A stretch of DNA of 60,659 nt from Gemmatimonadota bacterium (GCA_022340865.1 JAJDNC010000149.1:1-60659), one strand, 5' to 3'. Counted from the stretch's first letter, positions 1 through 11,187 are shown. Notes: generated by a model not told the origin, from the sequence alone. Translations and numbers: made by a program.

Positions 1-1187
1 CGGTTGAACGCCACGTCACCGGGCATCACCGCCCCGTCGTTCAGGTTCGAGACCGACACATTGAAGTTCGTCGCACCCGAACGGCCTTCGGCCGCCACGT
101 AGTTCTGCAGGTACTGGCCCGTCTCGAAGAACCGCGCCACCTGGTTGTACGTCTTGCCCGGCCATGGCTGGTCCTGGACCGTGTTCCACGCCGTTCCGGT
201 AGCGCCCGGGGCAGCCCACTCCGCGTTCCCCGCCAGCGCCAAAGCGTTCTGGCACAGGAGGTACACGCAGTGGTTGCCCTGGCTGTCGATGAACTCGCCG
301 TTCGAGTCCATCAGGTACGGCTGGTACTTGCCCAGCAGCGCCGACGGAACCTTCGGCAGACGGTTCTGGCCGTACTCGCTGCGCACCGTGTAGTGCACCA
401 CGCCGTCGGCCATGGACGTGCCGCGCTTCGTGCGGATCTGGATCACGCCGGCCGCCGCGCGCGACCCGTACAGCGACGCCGCCGCGGCACCCTTCACGAT
501 CTCGATGCTCTTGATGTCCAGCGCGTCCAGGTCCACCAGGCTCGAGCCCAGGATCACTCCGTCCACCACGTAGAGCGGATCCTGGCTCCGACCGGCGGCG
601 TCGATGCTCGTCGGACCGCGCAGCAGGATCGACGGCGCCGTGCCCGGACGGCCCGTGCCGCCCACCACCTGGACGCCGGCCACCTTACCCGCGATCGCCG
701 TCGACACCGTCGGCGTCGGCACCGGGAGGTCCGACGCGCGCACCTGGTCCACCTGGAACGGCAGCTTCGCGCGCTGGGTCGCTCCCGCCACCCCCGTCAC
801 CACGATCTCCGACAGCGACACCGCCTGCGGCGCCATCTTCATGTCCGCCACCGCGGACTGACCGTCCGCGACCGTCACCTGCACCGACGCGTTCGCGTAT
901 CCGATGAGGATCGCACTCACCGTGTAGGTCCCGGTCGGCACCTTCAGGATCAGGAACTTGCCGTTGGGCTGGGTCAACGTACCGAGGCCGGTTCCCTCGA
1001 CGCTCACCTGTGCCGCCGGTAGCGGCTCGCCCGTCTGGCTGTTCGTGACCGTGCCGGTGATGGCTCCGGTCTGCGCCGCCACCGGCGTGGGGCCGATGAG
1101 CCCCGCCACCGCAGCGGTAAGCAGCCCTGCCGCCAGGAGTGTGAGACTCCCAGGCAACAGGTTCTTTCGAACCCTGCATCTAATCAT
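1..1187 (-). CDS. SusC/RagA-type TonB-dependent outer-membrane receptor, N-terminal part (cut by window edge)
   Basis: This is the first 395 or so codons of a large outer-membrane receptor; the frame runs open off the left edge. The ATG is preceded by a GGAGG five bases upstream. Residues 1-39 are a signal peptide ending in VAAQ. Residues about 42-118 read as a carboxypeptidase-regulatory-like (CNA-B type) domain with the usual TGEPLPAAQV opening. From about 124 (LSEIVVTG, a TonB-box-like segment) a plug domain follows, with VAGVQV, ILLRGPTS and DPLYVVDGV, the signature order of SusC/RagA proteins. Family members import oligosaccharides or peptides with a SusD-like lipoprotein and TonB energy; a susD-like gene would be expected just outside the window. 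The substrate cannot be read from this part. Confidence 0.93.
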   Translation of the reverse strand, partial: MIRCRVRKNLLPGSLTLLAAGLLTAAVAGLIGPTPVAAQTGAITGTVTNSQTGEPLPAAQVSVEGTGLGTLTQPNGKFLILKVPTGTYTVSAILIGYANASVQVTVADGQSAVADMKMAPQAVSLSEIVVTGVAGATQRAKLPFQVDQVRASDLPVPTPTVSTAIAGKVAGVQVVGGTGRPGTAPSILLRGPTSIDAAGRSQDPLYVVDGVILGSSLVDLDALDIKSIEIVKGAAAASLYGSRAAAGVIQIRTKRGTSMADGVVHYTVRSEYGQNRLPKVPSALLGKYQPYLMDSNGEFIDSQGNHCVYLLCQNALALAGNAEWAAPGATGTAWNTVQDQPWPGKTYNQVARFFETGQYLQNYVAAEGRSGATNFNVSVSNLNDGAVMPGDVAFN

Positions 1188-1348
1188 TAGAACCTCCGTT
1201 GGATGGATTCTTGCTCGGTGGTTCGTCACCCGTCGTCCTCCAGCAACGGGCACATGGGTGGAACGGCTTCAGGAGAGGTGTGCCTCACCCTTCCTGAAAA
1301 GACACATGAATTTCGCGCTTCGGGGCAGAACGACGCAAGTAGCAGGTC

Positions 1349-1354
1349 ATTGTA
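1349..1354 (-). promoter_or_regulatory. Candidate -10 element (TACAAT) for the SusC-type gene
   Basis: TACAAT on the minus strand would start a transcript near 1342, giving a leader of about 155 bases before the ATG at 1187. No good -35 hexamer is visible at normal spacing, so an activator or an alternative sigma factor may be involved. Confidence 0.35.
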
Positions 1355-1385
1355 AGCCCCATGGCATGAACGACTTACATGGGGC
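1351..1385. repeat. Interlocking inverted repeats upstream of the SusC-type gene
   Basis: GCCCCATG (1356-1363) is matched by CATGGGGC (1378-1385), and TGTAAG (1351-1356) by CTTACA (1374-1379). The repeats overlap the TACAAT element, which suits an operator or an alternative RNA hairpin pair controlling the receptor. The repeats are seen directly; the function is inference. Confidence 0.5.
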
Positions 1386-1627
1386 GTGTGTGACACTACA
1401 CGCACGACGGGCGTAGATTTTTCAACGGGGAGAACCCTCGACGACCGTCGGGGCGGATTCAGGGGCGGTCGGAAAGGCACCTCCGCGCCCGCCGGCGCGG
1501 CGCGCCGGGGCGACCGCTCCGGCGCTGGCGACGCCTCCTCCGCACCGCGCCTTGCCCGGGGACTCCCGCCGTACACCCTCGGGCCTCGCGGCCCGTCCGC
1601 CCATGCGCCGGACACCCCGGCGGCCCA

Positions 1628-1633
1628 TATTCT
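1628..1633 (+). promoter_or_regulatory. Candidate -10 element (TATTCT) for ruvB, leaderless geometry
   Basis: TATTCT ends 7 bases before the ruvB ATG and no Shine-Dalgarno sequence is present between them. Transcription would begin at or next to the A of the start codon. Confidence 0.4.
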
Positions 1634-1640
1634 CTCCCCC

Positions 1641-2693
1641 ATGAGCGACCGAACTCAGATCACGACGCCCGCATCGCTGGACGAGGATCTCCAGTCGGAG
1701 TCCTCGCTCAGGCCACAGCGCCTGGCGGAGTTCATCGGCCAGACCAAGGTCCGCGAGGCGCTGTCCATCGCCATCCAGGCGGCCAAGCAGCGGCGGGAGG
1801 CTCTCGACCACATTCTCTTCCACGGTCCCCCGGGGTTGGGAAAGACCACGCTTGCGGCGCTCCTCGCCCGGGAGATGGGGGTGAACTTCAAGTCCACGTC
1901 GGGGCCGGTGCTGGAGAAGCCCGCGGACCTGGTGGGGATCCTCACCAACCAGCGTGAAGGGGACATCCTCTTCATCGACGAGATCCACAGGCTGCGCCCC
2001 ATCATCGAGGAGTTCCTGTATCCCGCCATGGAGGACTGGCGGATCGAGATCCGTCTCTCGGATGGTCCCAAGGCGCAGACGATGACGATGAACATCGAGC
2101 GCTTCACGTTGGTAGGAGCCACCACCCGCTTCGGCCTCCTCACCGCGCCCATGAGGGCGCGCTTCGGGATCGTCCAGCGCCTGAACTTCTACCCGGCGGA
2201 GGAGCTGGCCACCATCGTGCGGCGCAGCGCCGACATCCTGGGCGTGGAGGCGTCGGACGAAGGCGCTCTGGAGATCGCGCGGCGCTCCCGCGGGACCCCG
2301 CGGGTGGCCAACAGGTTGCTGCGCCGCGTGCGCGACTACGCGCAGGTGAAGGCCCAGGGGGTCATCGACTCACGAGTGGCCCAGGACGCGCTCAGGATGC
2401 TGGACGTGGACGAGTACGGCCTGGACGAGATGGACGCCCGTGTCCTCAAGACCATCATCGAGAAGTTCGAGGGCGGGCCGGTCGGGCTGAACTCCCTGGC
2501 CGTGGCCCTGGGTGAAGACTCCACCACGCTCGAGGAGGTTTACGAGCCCTTCCTCATCATGGAGGGCTTTCTCATGCGCACACCTCAGGGAAGGGTGGCC
2601 ACTCCCCGAGCCTTCCGGCGCTTCGGGTACACGCTGAAGGACGCGGGCGAGAGGGAGGCCGGTCAGGCGTCCCTCTTCACCGAGGAGGAATGA
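1641..2693 (+). CDS. ruvB: Holliday junction branch migration helicase RuvB
   Basis: The 350-residue protein matches the usual RuvB length. It is the AAA+ motor that, with RuvA, drives branch migration of Holliday junctions in recombination repair. Walker A GPPGLGKT lies at 62-69, Walker B FIDEIH at 111-116, and the sensor-1 GATTR segment follows near 155. The C-terminal winged helix ends with the typical RTPQGR and FRRFGY region. The ATG at 1641 opens with MSDRTQ and gives the normal RuvB N-terminus; longer in-frame starts add a GC-rich tail with no homology. There is no ribosome-binding site, but a -10-like hexamer lies 7 bases upstream. queA follows 70 bases later on the same strand, a common bacterial pairing. 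ruvA and ruvC are not in the window. Confidence 0.97.
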   Translation: MSDRTQITTPASLDEDLQSESSLRPQRLAEFIGQTKVREALSIAIQAAKQRREALDHILFHGPPGLGKTTLAALLAREMGVNFKSTSGPVLEKPADLVGILTNQREGDILFIDEIHRLRPIIEEFLYPAMEDWRIEIRLSDGPKAQTMTMNIERFTLVGATTRFGLLTAPMRARFGIVQRLNFYPAEELATIVRRSADILGVEASDEGALEIARRSRGTPRVANRLLRRVRDYAQVKAQGVIDSRVAQDALRMLDVDEYGLDEMDARVLKTIIEKFEGGPVGLNSLAVALGEDSTTLEEVYEPFLIMEGFLMRTPQGRVATPRAFRRFGYTLKDAGEREAGQASLFTEEE

Positions 2694-2763
2694 GAGCGAG
2701 CCGCCCCGCGATGCGTGCTCGGCGATGCCCCGCCGACGTGGCACCGGCCGGGTGGCACCGGGC

Positions 2764-3834
2764 ATGACGCGCGTCCCCGACGGCAGCCGGGTCGCCGACT
2801 ACGACTATGTCCTCCCCCGTCACCGCATCGCGCGATATCCCGCGGAACGGCGCGACGAGAGCAGGCTCCTCGTCGTCGGCCCGGACGAGGGGTCGCTGCG
2901 TCACCTCCGTTTCCGCGACGTGGTCGACCTCCTCGAGGCCGGGGACGTGCTGGTGGTGAACGAGAGCAGGGTCCTGCCCGCACGGCTCCTCGGGCGCAAG
3001 CCCACCGGAGCCCCGTCCGAGATCCTGCTGCTGCGTCCCGCGCCCGGGGTCGCCGACGGCCACGTCTGGGAGGCGTTGGTGCGTCCGGGGGGCAAGCTCA
3101 AGCCCGGACGGCGGGTGGTGGTCGCCGCCGACCTGTCCGTGGAGATCCTCGACTCCGTTCCGGGGGGCGGGCGCCTGGTCCGCCTGCTGACGGAGCGCGG
3201 CGTGGAGGAAGCGCTGGAGCTCCACGGCCACGTGCCGCTGCCCCCATACATCGATAGGCCCGACGAGCCCCTGGACCGCGAGCGTTACCAGACCGTGTCC
3301 GCGCGGACTCCCGGCTCCGTGGCCGCGCCCACCGCAGGCCTGCACTTCACGCCCGAGATCCTGGAGGAGCTGGAGGCGAAGGGCGTCGTGCGAGCCGAGG
3401 TGACCCTGCACGTCGGTGTCGGCACGTTCCGGCCGGTCGACGTCGAGGATCTGGAAGCGCATACACTGCACAGGGAGTGGTATCGGGTGACCGAAGCGGC
3501 GGCGGACGTCATAAACCGTGCCCGCTCGGCGGGTGGACGGGTGTGGGCCGTGGGCACCACCGCCGTGCGCACGCTGGAATCCGTGGCGGACGAAGGCGGC
3601 CGGGTGCGCGCCGGTTCCGGCTCCACCGGCCTCTTCATCCGGCCGCCCTACGACTTCCGGGTGGTGGATCGCCTGCTCACCAACTTCCACCTGCCGCGCT
3701 CCACGCTGCTGATGCTGGTTGCGGCCTTCGCCGGATATCGACGGACGATGGCCGCCTACGCGGCGGCCATCGCCGGCGAGTACCGGTTCTACTCCTACGG
3801 CGACGCCATGGCGGTCATCGGGGAACGGCGATAG
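2764..3834 (+). CDS. queA: S-adenosylmethionine:tRNA ribosyltransferase-isomerase QueA
   Basis: QueA transfers and isomerises the ribose of S-adenosylmethionine onto 7-aminomethyl-7-deazaguanine in tRNA, forming epoxyqueuosine. The 356-residue product opens with the typical VADYDYVLP and IARYPAERRDESRLL segments and contains PTAGLHFT, GVGTFRPV and the C-terminal FHLPRSTLLMLVAAF core. The ATG at 2764 was preferred because family homology begins about ten residues later; an ATG at 2725 would add an arginine-rich extension. It sits behind ruvB and probably shares its transcript. The last 20 bases overlap the 3' end of the convergent BNR gene. With tgt nearby, two steps of the queuosine pathway are present. 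Confidence 0.95.
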   Translation: MTRVPDGSRVADYDYVLPRHRIARYPAERRDESRLLVVGPDEGSLRHLRFRDVVDLLEAGDVLVVNESRVLPARLLGRKPTGAPSEILLLRPAPGVADGHVWEALVRPGGKLKPGRRVVVAADLSVEILDSVPGGGRLVRLLTERGVEEALELHGHVPLPPYIDRPDEPLDRERYQTVSARTPGSVAAPTAGLHFTPEILEELEAKGVVRAEVTLHVGVGTFRPVDVEDLEAHTLHREWYRVTEAAADVINRARSAGGRVWAVGTTAVRTLESVADEGGRVRAGSGSTGLFIRPPYDFRVVDRLLTNFHLPRSTLLMLVAAFAGYRRTMAAYAAAIAGEYRFYSYGDAMAVIGERR

Positions 3835-6800
3835 CCGGCAGCTTGCCCGCCATCCTCTTGTTGAACGCCGGAACGTCGGTGCGGACCAGCGTCCCGAACG
3901 CCGTCTCCGCCTCCTGCAGGTGGCCTTCGATCATCGCCAGCACCTGCATGGACGCGTCCGTAGGACGGTGATCGGCGCCGCCCGCGACATCACCGGCTCC
4001 CAGCCCCACCTGGCCATAGAGCCACACCAGGTTCAGGTAGACCTTGTAGGACTCGACGTACCACTTGTCGTCGGAGTTCATCGTGGTACGTGACAGGAGC
4101 CGGAGCTCGACGTCCATCATCTGGCTGCCCAGGGCGGCCAGCGGCCTCTCCAGGCTCGAGTCGCCCTTGTGCTCCGCGGTGAGGTCCTGGACCTGCTTGC
4201 GCATGATCTCCAGGCGGTTGATGAGGCTCACCGCCCGGTCGATGTCGTCGCGGATACGCACCTGCGCGGCGGTGGAGGCCTCCAGATCCGCCTCCGAGGT
4301 TCTGATGGCGGGGTCCTTGATCACCGGGAACGTATGCTCGAAGGACGAGCCCCCCACCATCAAGCGTGCCGTATAGGTTCCAGGCGACGCCAGTGGCCCG
4401 GCGGTCTGCGTGCCTCCGATGCCCCAGTGGATGACCGGTCGCGTGTCCTTGCCCTTGAAGCGTGCCTCCTCCCAGATGTGCGGATCGTAGGGAGCGACGG
4501 TGCGCAGCTCCGGCTGGGCCGGACCGTCGAACTGCAAGTTCCAGGTGGCCTCGTTCAGCCCCCTGATGCCCACCAGGGGAAGGGTGCGCACGACCTTTCC
4601 GGAGCCGTCCAGGATCTGCATGTGCACGTCGGCGGTGTCGCCCGCCGGCAGCCAGTACAGGAAATCCGCATTCCCGTTACGTGCCTGCCGGAAGCCGTCG
4701 TGGGGGTCATACAGGAAGGGCCGCGCGGCGTCGGTGAAGCTGTCCGCCTGCTCCAGCCGCGTGATGTCGCGGAGAACGTAGAGACCCCGCCCGTAGGTGG
4801 ACACCACCACGTCGTGATAGCGCGGCTCCACGACGATCCACGTGACGGGCGCCGCCGGCAGCCCGCGCTGGAGCTGCGTCCAGTGGCCGCCGTCGTCCAT
4901 CGAGTAGTAGAAGCCGTCTCCCGTCCCCGCGAACAGCATGCCCTTCCGGTTGGGGTTCTCGGTCACGGCCATCACGTAGTCCAGCGGTCCCCCCTTCGGC
5001 AGGTCGCCGGTGATGTTCGTCCACGTCTTGCCGTAATCCGTGGTCTTGTAGATGAACGGGTCGCGGTTGTCCATCATGTGGTAGTCCACGGCCACGTACG
5101 CGGTGGCGGGGTCGAAGTGGGACGGCTGGATCTTGCGGATGGTGCCCCACGCGGGCATGCCCACGTTCTTGGTGACGTCCACCCAGCTGCCGCCGCCGTC
5201 GGGCGTGTACCAGAGCTTGCCGTCGTTGGTCCCGGCCCAGATGAGGCCACGCCGGATGTCCGAGGGCGCGATGGCGAAGACCACCTCGCCGTAGTACTGC
5301 CCGAGATTGTCACCGAGGATGTGGCGGGTGTCCCCGGGGATGCCTCCCGAGAACGCGATGCGGGACGAATCCTGCGTGGACAGGTCGGGGCTGATCACCG
5401 ACCAGCTCTGTCCCTTGTCGGATGTCTTGAAGATGACCTGGCATCCGTAATAGACAGTCTCCTGGTCGAAGGGGTCGATGGCCAGGGGCGGAGTCCAGTG
5501 GCACCGGTACTTCGTGTCCTCAGGGGGCGAGTCGAGGGTGTGGATCCACGGAGAGACGGAGCGGGCGATGCCCACTGTGGCGTCCCAGCGGGTCACCGTG
5601 TTTCCGTAGCAGCTCGCCCACACGATGTTCGGATCGGTCTTGTCGGGCAGCGTGAAGCCGGACTCGCAGCCGCCCAGGCCGCTCTGCCAGGCGCTTCCCC
5701 CGCGTCCCCCGCCGAAGCCACCGAAGCCTCCGCGTCCTCCGAAGCGTCCGCGACCCTGCGGCGCGTACGAGGGCACGTTGGGCACCGGCACCGGTCTGTC
5801 GCTGGGTCCCCGCATGGTACCGTCGTCCTGACGGTTGCTGTAGATCCAGTACGGCACCTGGGCGTCCACGGCCACGTGGTACATCTGGCCGATGGGGAGT
5901 GTGACACGGGTAAAGCGGTGTGCGTGGTCGGTGGTGATGCCCGCCCCGCCGTCACCGGTGATCACCCAGTGGTCGGGATTGAGCGGGTCCATCCAGATGT
6001 CGTGGCAGTCACCGCAGCCGCGGTCGATGATGGGGAAGGTGTGGCCGCCGTCGGTGGAGCGATGGAAGCTGGAGTTGGCGACGAGCACCTCGTCCTCGTT
6101 CTTGGGGTTCACCGCCACGCGGATGTAATAGCCACCGCGACCGATGAGGTCGCGGTTCCAGCTCACCGTCTTCCAGCTGGCGCCGCCGTCGTCGGAGCGC
6201 CACAGCGAACCCTGGCCCGCGGTCTGGATGAGGGCGTAGACACGCTTCGAGTCCGAGGGCGCCACCGCGACGTCGATCTTGCCGACGGGCGCCTTCGGCA
6301 AGCCGTTCGTCAGGTGCTTCCACGTCGAGCCGCCGTCCCTGGACATGTAGACGCCGCTTCCGGGACCGCCGGTGTACATGACCCAGGTGTGCATGACCAC
6401 CTGCCACATGCCCGCGAACAGCACGTTCGGATCGTTGGGATCCATGGCCAGACCCGAGCATCCGGTGTGCTCGTCCACGAAGAGGACGCGCTTCCAGGTG
6501 GCGCCGCCATCGGTGGTACGGTACACGCCGCGCTCCTGCTGCGGGCCCGTCGTGCGTCCCAGGGCGCACACGTAGGCGGTGTTCGGGTCGGTGGGGTGGG
6601 CGATGATGCGCCCGATGCGACCGGTCTGATCGAGGCCCATGTGGGTCCATGTCTTCCCGCCGTCCGTGGACTTGTAGACGCCGTCACCCATGACGTCGGC
6701 GTCACGGATGGCCCACGCCTCGCCCGTGCCTGCCCACACGACGTCGTGGTTCGCGGGGGAGACGGCGAGGGCGCCGATGGCCTGCACGGGTTCCTCGTCG

Positions 6801-7090
6801 AACACCGGCTCGAAGGTGCGGGCCCCGTCGGTGGTCTTCCACACTCCACCGGATGCGGCCCCCAGATAGTACGTGAGGGTGTCGCCGGGAATACCCGCCA
6901 CGGAAGCAATGCGCCCCGCGCTCTCGGGGCCCATGTACTGGAAGTGGAGCGGTTCGGCGGGTCGGGCCCGGGGGCCCATGTTCCTACGGAACTGGGCCTG
7001 AAGAGGCGCAGCGAAGGCGAGGCCGACGAGGACGGCCATCGCACAGCCGAGTGCCCTGTGACAGGACACCGAGTGACGGAGGACGCGCAT
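3815..7090 (-). CDS. Secreted BNR/sortilin-like repeat (glycosyl-hydrolase-type beta-propeller) protein
   Basis: A 1091-residue exported protein. The ATG at 7090 has an AGGAGAG ribosome-binding site and is followed by a signal peptide ending in PLQAQ near residue 33. The body holds many BNR-type blades of the form GVYKSTDGGKTW, GVYRTTDGGATW, SLWRSDDGGASW and FIYKTTDYGKTW, as in VPS10/sortilin-like propellers that are often annotated as glycosyl hydrolases. Residues about 441-466 form a Gly/Arg/Phe-rich low-complexity insert. From about 790 a non-propeller C-terminal part follows, with a beta-sandwich-like section and a helical end. Proteins of this type are common and expanded in Gemmatimonadota and Acidobacteriota; no enzymatic activity can be assigned from sequence. 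It converges on queA with a 20-base overlap. Confidence 0.88.
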   Translation of the reverse strand: MRVLRHSVSCHRALGCAMAVLVGLAFAAPLQAQFRRNMGPRARPAEPLHFQYMGPESAGRIASVAGIPGDTLTYYLGAASGGVWKTTDGARTFEPVFDEEPVQAIGALAVSPANHDVVWAGTGEAWAIRDADVMGDGVYKSTDGGKTWTHMGLDQTGRIGRIIAHPTDPNTAYVCALGRTTGPQQERGVYRTTDGGATWKRVLFVDEHTGCSGLAMDPNDPNVLFAGMWQVVMHTWVMYTGGPGSGVYMSRDGGSTWKHLTNGLPKAPVGKIDVAVAPSDSKRVYALIQTAGQGSLWRSDDGGASWKTVSWNRDLIGRGGYYIRVAVNPKNEDEVLVANSSFHRSTDGGHTFPIIDRGCGDCHDIWMDPLNPDHWVITGDGGAGITTDHAHRFTRVTLPIGQMYHVAVDAQVPYWIYSNRQDDGTMRGPSDRPVPVPNVPSYAPQGRGRFGGRGGFGGFGGGRGGSAWQSGLGGCESGFTLPDKTDPNIVWASCYGNTVTRWDATVGIARSVSPWIHTLDSPPEDTKYRCHWTPPLAIDPFDQETVYYGCQVIFKTSDKGQSWSVISPDLSTQDSSRIAFSGGIPGDTRHILGDNLGQYYGEVVFAIAPSDIRRGLIWAGTNDGKLWYTPDGGGSWVDVTKNVGMPAWGTIRKIQPSHFDPATAYVAVDYHMMDNRDPFIYKTTDYGKTWTNITGDLPKGGPLDYVMAVTENPNRKGMLFAGTGDGFYYSMDDGGHWTQLQRGLPAAPVTWIVVEPRYHDVVVSTYGRGLYVLRDITRLEQADSFTDAARPFLYDPHDGFRQARNGNADFLYWLPAGDTADVHMQILDGSGKVVRTLPLVGIRGLNEATWNLQFDGPAQPELRTVAPYDPHIWEEARFKGKDTRPVIHWGIGGTQTAGPLASPGTYTARLMVGGSSFEHTFPVIKDPAIRTSEADLEASTAAQVRIRDDIDRAVSLINRLEIMRKQVQDLTAEHKGDSSLERPLAALGSQMMDVELRLLSRTTMNSDDKWYVESYKVYLNLVWLYGQVGLGAGDVAGGADHRPTDASMQVLAMIEGHLQEAETAFGTLVRTDVPAFNKRMAGKLPAIAVPR

Positions 7091-7210
7091 GATCTCTCCT
7101 GCGATGGTGCCGGGGGGCCGAGATGACGTCCGCGCCCCCGTGCGCCCGTTGACGATTCGCCGACGGGAGCACGCCCCCCCGTTCGGCGGGATATGCAATA
7201 AGGGGCGGGG

Positions 7211-7232
7211 GGCATCCGCGCCAGCGGGTGCC
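7211..7232 (-). terminator. Weak candidate terminator hairpin after the membrane protein gene
   Basis: On the minus strand GGCACCCGC and GCGGATGCC form a nine-base stem with one mismatch and a TGGC loop, followed by a C-rich stretch and TTATT. It begins just after the stop at 7236. The missing U-tract makes it uncertain. Confidence 0.25.
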
Positions 7233-7235
7233 GCG

Positions 7236-9264
<2,029 letters not shown>

Positions 9265-9323
9265 GTGGCCCGGGCCACCGAGATTCCGGCCACCAGAACG
9301 AACCGAGGGAACGGAGACTCGAC

Positions 9324-9659
9324 GTGACGACAGCCTCTCTGGCTCTGCTCATGGTGCCGCGGGAAGGTGGATCCGCGGGGACGATCTTCTTCGCGGAGAT
9401 GCTCCTCATCTTCGCCATCTTCTACTTCCTGCTCATCCGGCCGCAGAGCAAGGAGCGGCAGCGCCACGCGCAGATGCTGAAGGAGATCAAGAAGGGCGAC
9501 GAGGTGGTGACGAACGGCGGCATCATCGGGACGGTGGTGCACGCGGAGGAGAGCCGCCTCACCATCCGTACCGGCGAGAACACACGCCTCACGGTGGACC
9601 GGGGACACATCTCCCAGGTCGTGGACGCCAAGGGCGCGAAGGACGCCAAGGACGCGTAG
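9324..9659 (+). CDS. yajC: Sec translocase accessory subunit YajC
   Basis: A 111-residue membrane protein with one transmembrane helix at about 20-38 (MLLIFAIFYFLLIRPQ), followed by the conserved RPQSKERQRHAQMLKEIKKGDEV segment and the GGIIGTV beta region. YajC associates with SecDF in the Sec translocon; secD and secF are not in this window. The GTG at 9324 is favoured because GGAG lies seven bases upstream and it places the helix near the N-terminus. The C-terminus ends in a short repeated KGAKDAKDA. def begins 1 base after the stop, so the two are probably cotranscribed and translationally coupled. Confidence 0.93.
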   Translation: MTTASLALLMVPREGGSAGTIFFAEMLLIFAIFYFLLIRPQSKERQRHAQMLKEIKKGDEVVTNGGIIGTVVHAEESRLTIRTGENTRLTVDRGHISQVVDAKGAKDAKDA

Positions 9660-9660
9660 C

Positions 9661-10185
9661 GTGGCCACGCGGGAGATCGTTCTCATGGGTGATCCCGTCC
9701 TGCGCACACCGGCGCAGGAGGTGGAGCGCTTCGACGAGGACCTCCGCGCGCTGGTGCGAGACATGTTCGAGACCATGCACGAGGCGGAGGGCATCGGGCT
9801 CGCGGCACCGCAGGTCGGTGTCTCCCGGCGTGTGCTCGTGGTGGATCTGAGGCGCGACGAGGAGCCCGACGCCCGGGTCGCCCTGGTGAATCCCACGGTG
9901 ACCTGGCGCAGCAAGGACACGGACAAGCAGCCCGAAGGATGCCTGAGCATCCCCGGCCTCGAGGAAGTCATCGAGCGCGCGTGTACGGTGCGCATCGAGG
10001 GGTACGACCCCGAGGGCCACCCTGTGGAGTTAGAGGCGGACGAGCTCTACGCCCGGGTCCTCCAGCACGAGGTGGACCACCTGGACGGGATCCTGTTCCC
10101 GGACCGGGTGACTCCCCTGAAACGGCGCATGCTCATGAAGAAGTGGAAGAAGCTCCGGGCCGAAGCGGCCGCGTCGGCGAAGTGA
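9661..10185 (+). CDS. def: Peptide deformylase
   Basis: Peptide deformylase removes the formyl group from the N-terminal methionine of new proteins. The 174-residue product carries all three motifs: GIGLAAPQ at 44-51, EGCLS with Cys94, and QHEVDH with His136, Glu137 and His140, which together bind the catalytic iron or zinc. The GTG start lies immediately after the yajC stop. fmt begins seven bases downstream, so def and fmt form the usual pair that makes and removes formyl groups on the same transcript. Length and motifs are those of the class I enzyme. Confidence 0.97.
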   Translation: MATREIVLMGDPVLRTPAQEVERFDEDLRALVRDMFETMHEAEGIGLAAPQVGVSRRVLVVDLRRDEEPDARVALVNPTVTWRSKDTDKQPEGCLSIPGLEEVIERACTVRIEGYDPEGHPVELEADELYARVLQHEVDHLDGILFPDRVTPLKRRMLMKKWKKLRAEAAASAK

Positions 10186-10192
10186 CTCGGCG

Positions 10193-11185
10193 GTGAGGAT
10201 CCTCTTCTGGGGCACCCCGGACTTCGCGGTGCCTTCCCTCAGGATCCTGGACGACGAGGGCTTTGAGATCGTGGGTGTCGTCACCCGACCGGATCGTCCG
10301 GCGGGGCGGGGCCGGCGGCTGACGCCTTCGCCGACGAAGCAGGTCGCGCTCCAGCTCGGACTCCCGGTGCTCACTCCGGAGCGGCCCCGTGGGGACGACT
10401 TCCTCGCGGAGATCCGGGCCCTGGCGCCCGACCTGTCAGTGGTGGTGGCCTACGGGCACATCCTCCGACCCGAGGTGTTGGCCGTGCCGCCGCAGGGCTC
10501 GGTCAACGTGCATGCGTCGCTGCTCCCGGAGCTGCGCGGCGCGGCCCCGGTCAATTGGGCCATCGCCAGGGGTTACGAAGATACCGGGGTCACCGTCATG
10601 CGTATGGTGGAGGCCATGGATGCCGGCCCCGTCCTGCACCAGGTGCGCGAGCCGATCTTCCCGGACGAGACCGCTACCGAGTTGTCCGTCAGGCTCTCGG
10701 AGCTCGGCGCGGAGGCGCTCCTTGAGGCGCTGGAGCTGATGGCCGCGGACCAGCTCGAGGAGACGGAGCAGGATGACGCCCTGGCCACCTTCGCACCCAA
10801 GGTGGACCGGGCGACCGCGCGCATCGACTGGACCCGGCGGGCTTCCGAGGTGGCGCTGCACGTGCGTGGCATGGACGCCGTCCCGGGTGCCTGGTCCGAG
10901 CTGGAGGGGGTGCCGGTGAAGCTGTTCCGCCCCTCGGTGGTGGACGACGAGGTCCCGCCCTCGCAGGAGCCGGCGTGCTCCGAGGACGGCGGAGCCGTCG
11001 AGGGCCCGGCCGGCACGTCGGCCGGCGGTCTGGTGGTATGCGCCGACGAGGCCGGCCGCCTGGTGGTGCGCGTCGGGGACGGCGCGCTGCGTTTCCACGA
11101 GGTGCAGCCGCCGGGGAGGCGGCGCATGTCGGCGGCAGACTGGATCCACGGGCGGGGGATCAGCGCCGGTCAGCGCTTCGTCTGA
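10193..11185 (+). CDS. fmt: Methionyl-tRNA formyltransferase
   Basis: Fmt transfers a formyl group from 10-formyltetrahydrofolate to Met-tRNA(fMet). The 330-residue protein begins at GTG with the typical RILFWGTPDFAVPSL. The catalytic triad is Asn105, His107 (NVHASLLPELRGAAP) and Asp143, at nearly the same positions as in the E. coli enzyme. The segment just after His107 has Ala where HPSLLP is usual, a mild change. The C-terminal OB-fold runs from about 205 and has an insertion rich in Ser, Gly and Glu near 255-285. It sits between def and the thiamine genes. Confidence 0.96.
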   Translation: MRILFWGTPDFAVPSLRILDDEGFEIVGVVTRPDRPAGRGRRLTPSPTKQVALQLGLPVLTPERPRGDDFLAEIRALAPDLSVVVAYGHILRPEVLAVPPQGSVNVHASLLPELRGAAPVNWAIARGYEDTGVTVMRMVEAMDAGPVLHQVREPIFPDETATELSVRLSELGAEALLEALELMAADQLEETEQDDALATFAPKVDRATARIDWTRRASEVALHVRGMDAVPGAWSELEGVPVKLFRPSVVDDEVPPSQEPACSEDGGAVEGPAGTSAGGLVVCADEAGRLVVRVGDGALRFHEVQPPGRRRMSAADWIHGRGISAGQRFV

Positions 11186-11187
11186 CG

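Larger units (their letters stand above)
1188..1640. other. Intergenic region between the SusC-type gene and ruvB
   Basis: No convincing gene is seen in these 453 bases. The half next to the receptor holds its leader, with a TACAAT -10-like element on the minus strand and two interlocking inverted repeats. The half next to ruvB is very GC-rich. The ruvB frame stays open upstream to about 1386, but that stretch is low-complexity and has no RuvB homology, so it is read as non-coding. Confidence 0.6.

Noticed and set aside
43..52. GGTTCGAG, tRNA T-loop-like sequence
   Set aside because: It lies inside the SusC-type coding frame with no matching acceptor stem or anticodon arm nearby. No tRNA gene was recognised anywhere in the window.
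1386..1640. A longer RuvB with 85 extra N-terminal residues
   Set aside because: The extra segment is Arg/Gly/Ala/Pro-rich with no RuvB similarity, and the normal RuvB N-terminus starts at the ATG at 1641.
4169..7126. A 985-codon open frame on the plus strand across the BNR protein gene
   Set aside because: Same shadow effect; no signal peptide, start signal or conserved motif, whereas the minus strand has a signal peptide, ribosome-binding site and BNR blades.
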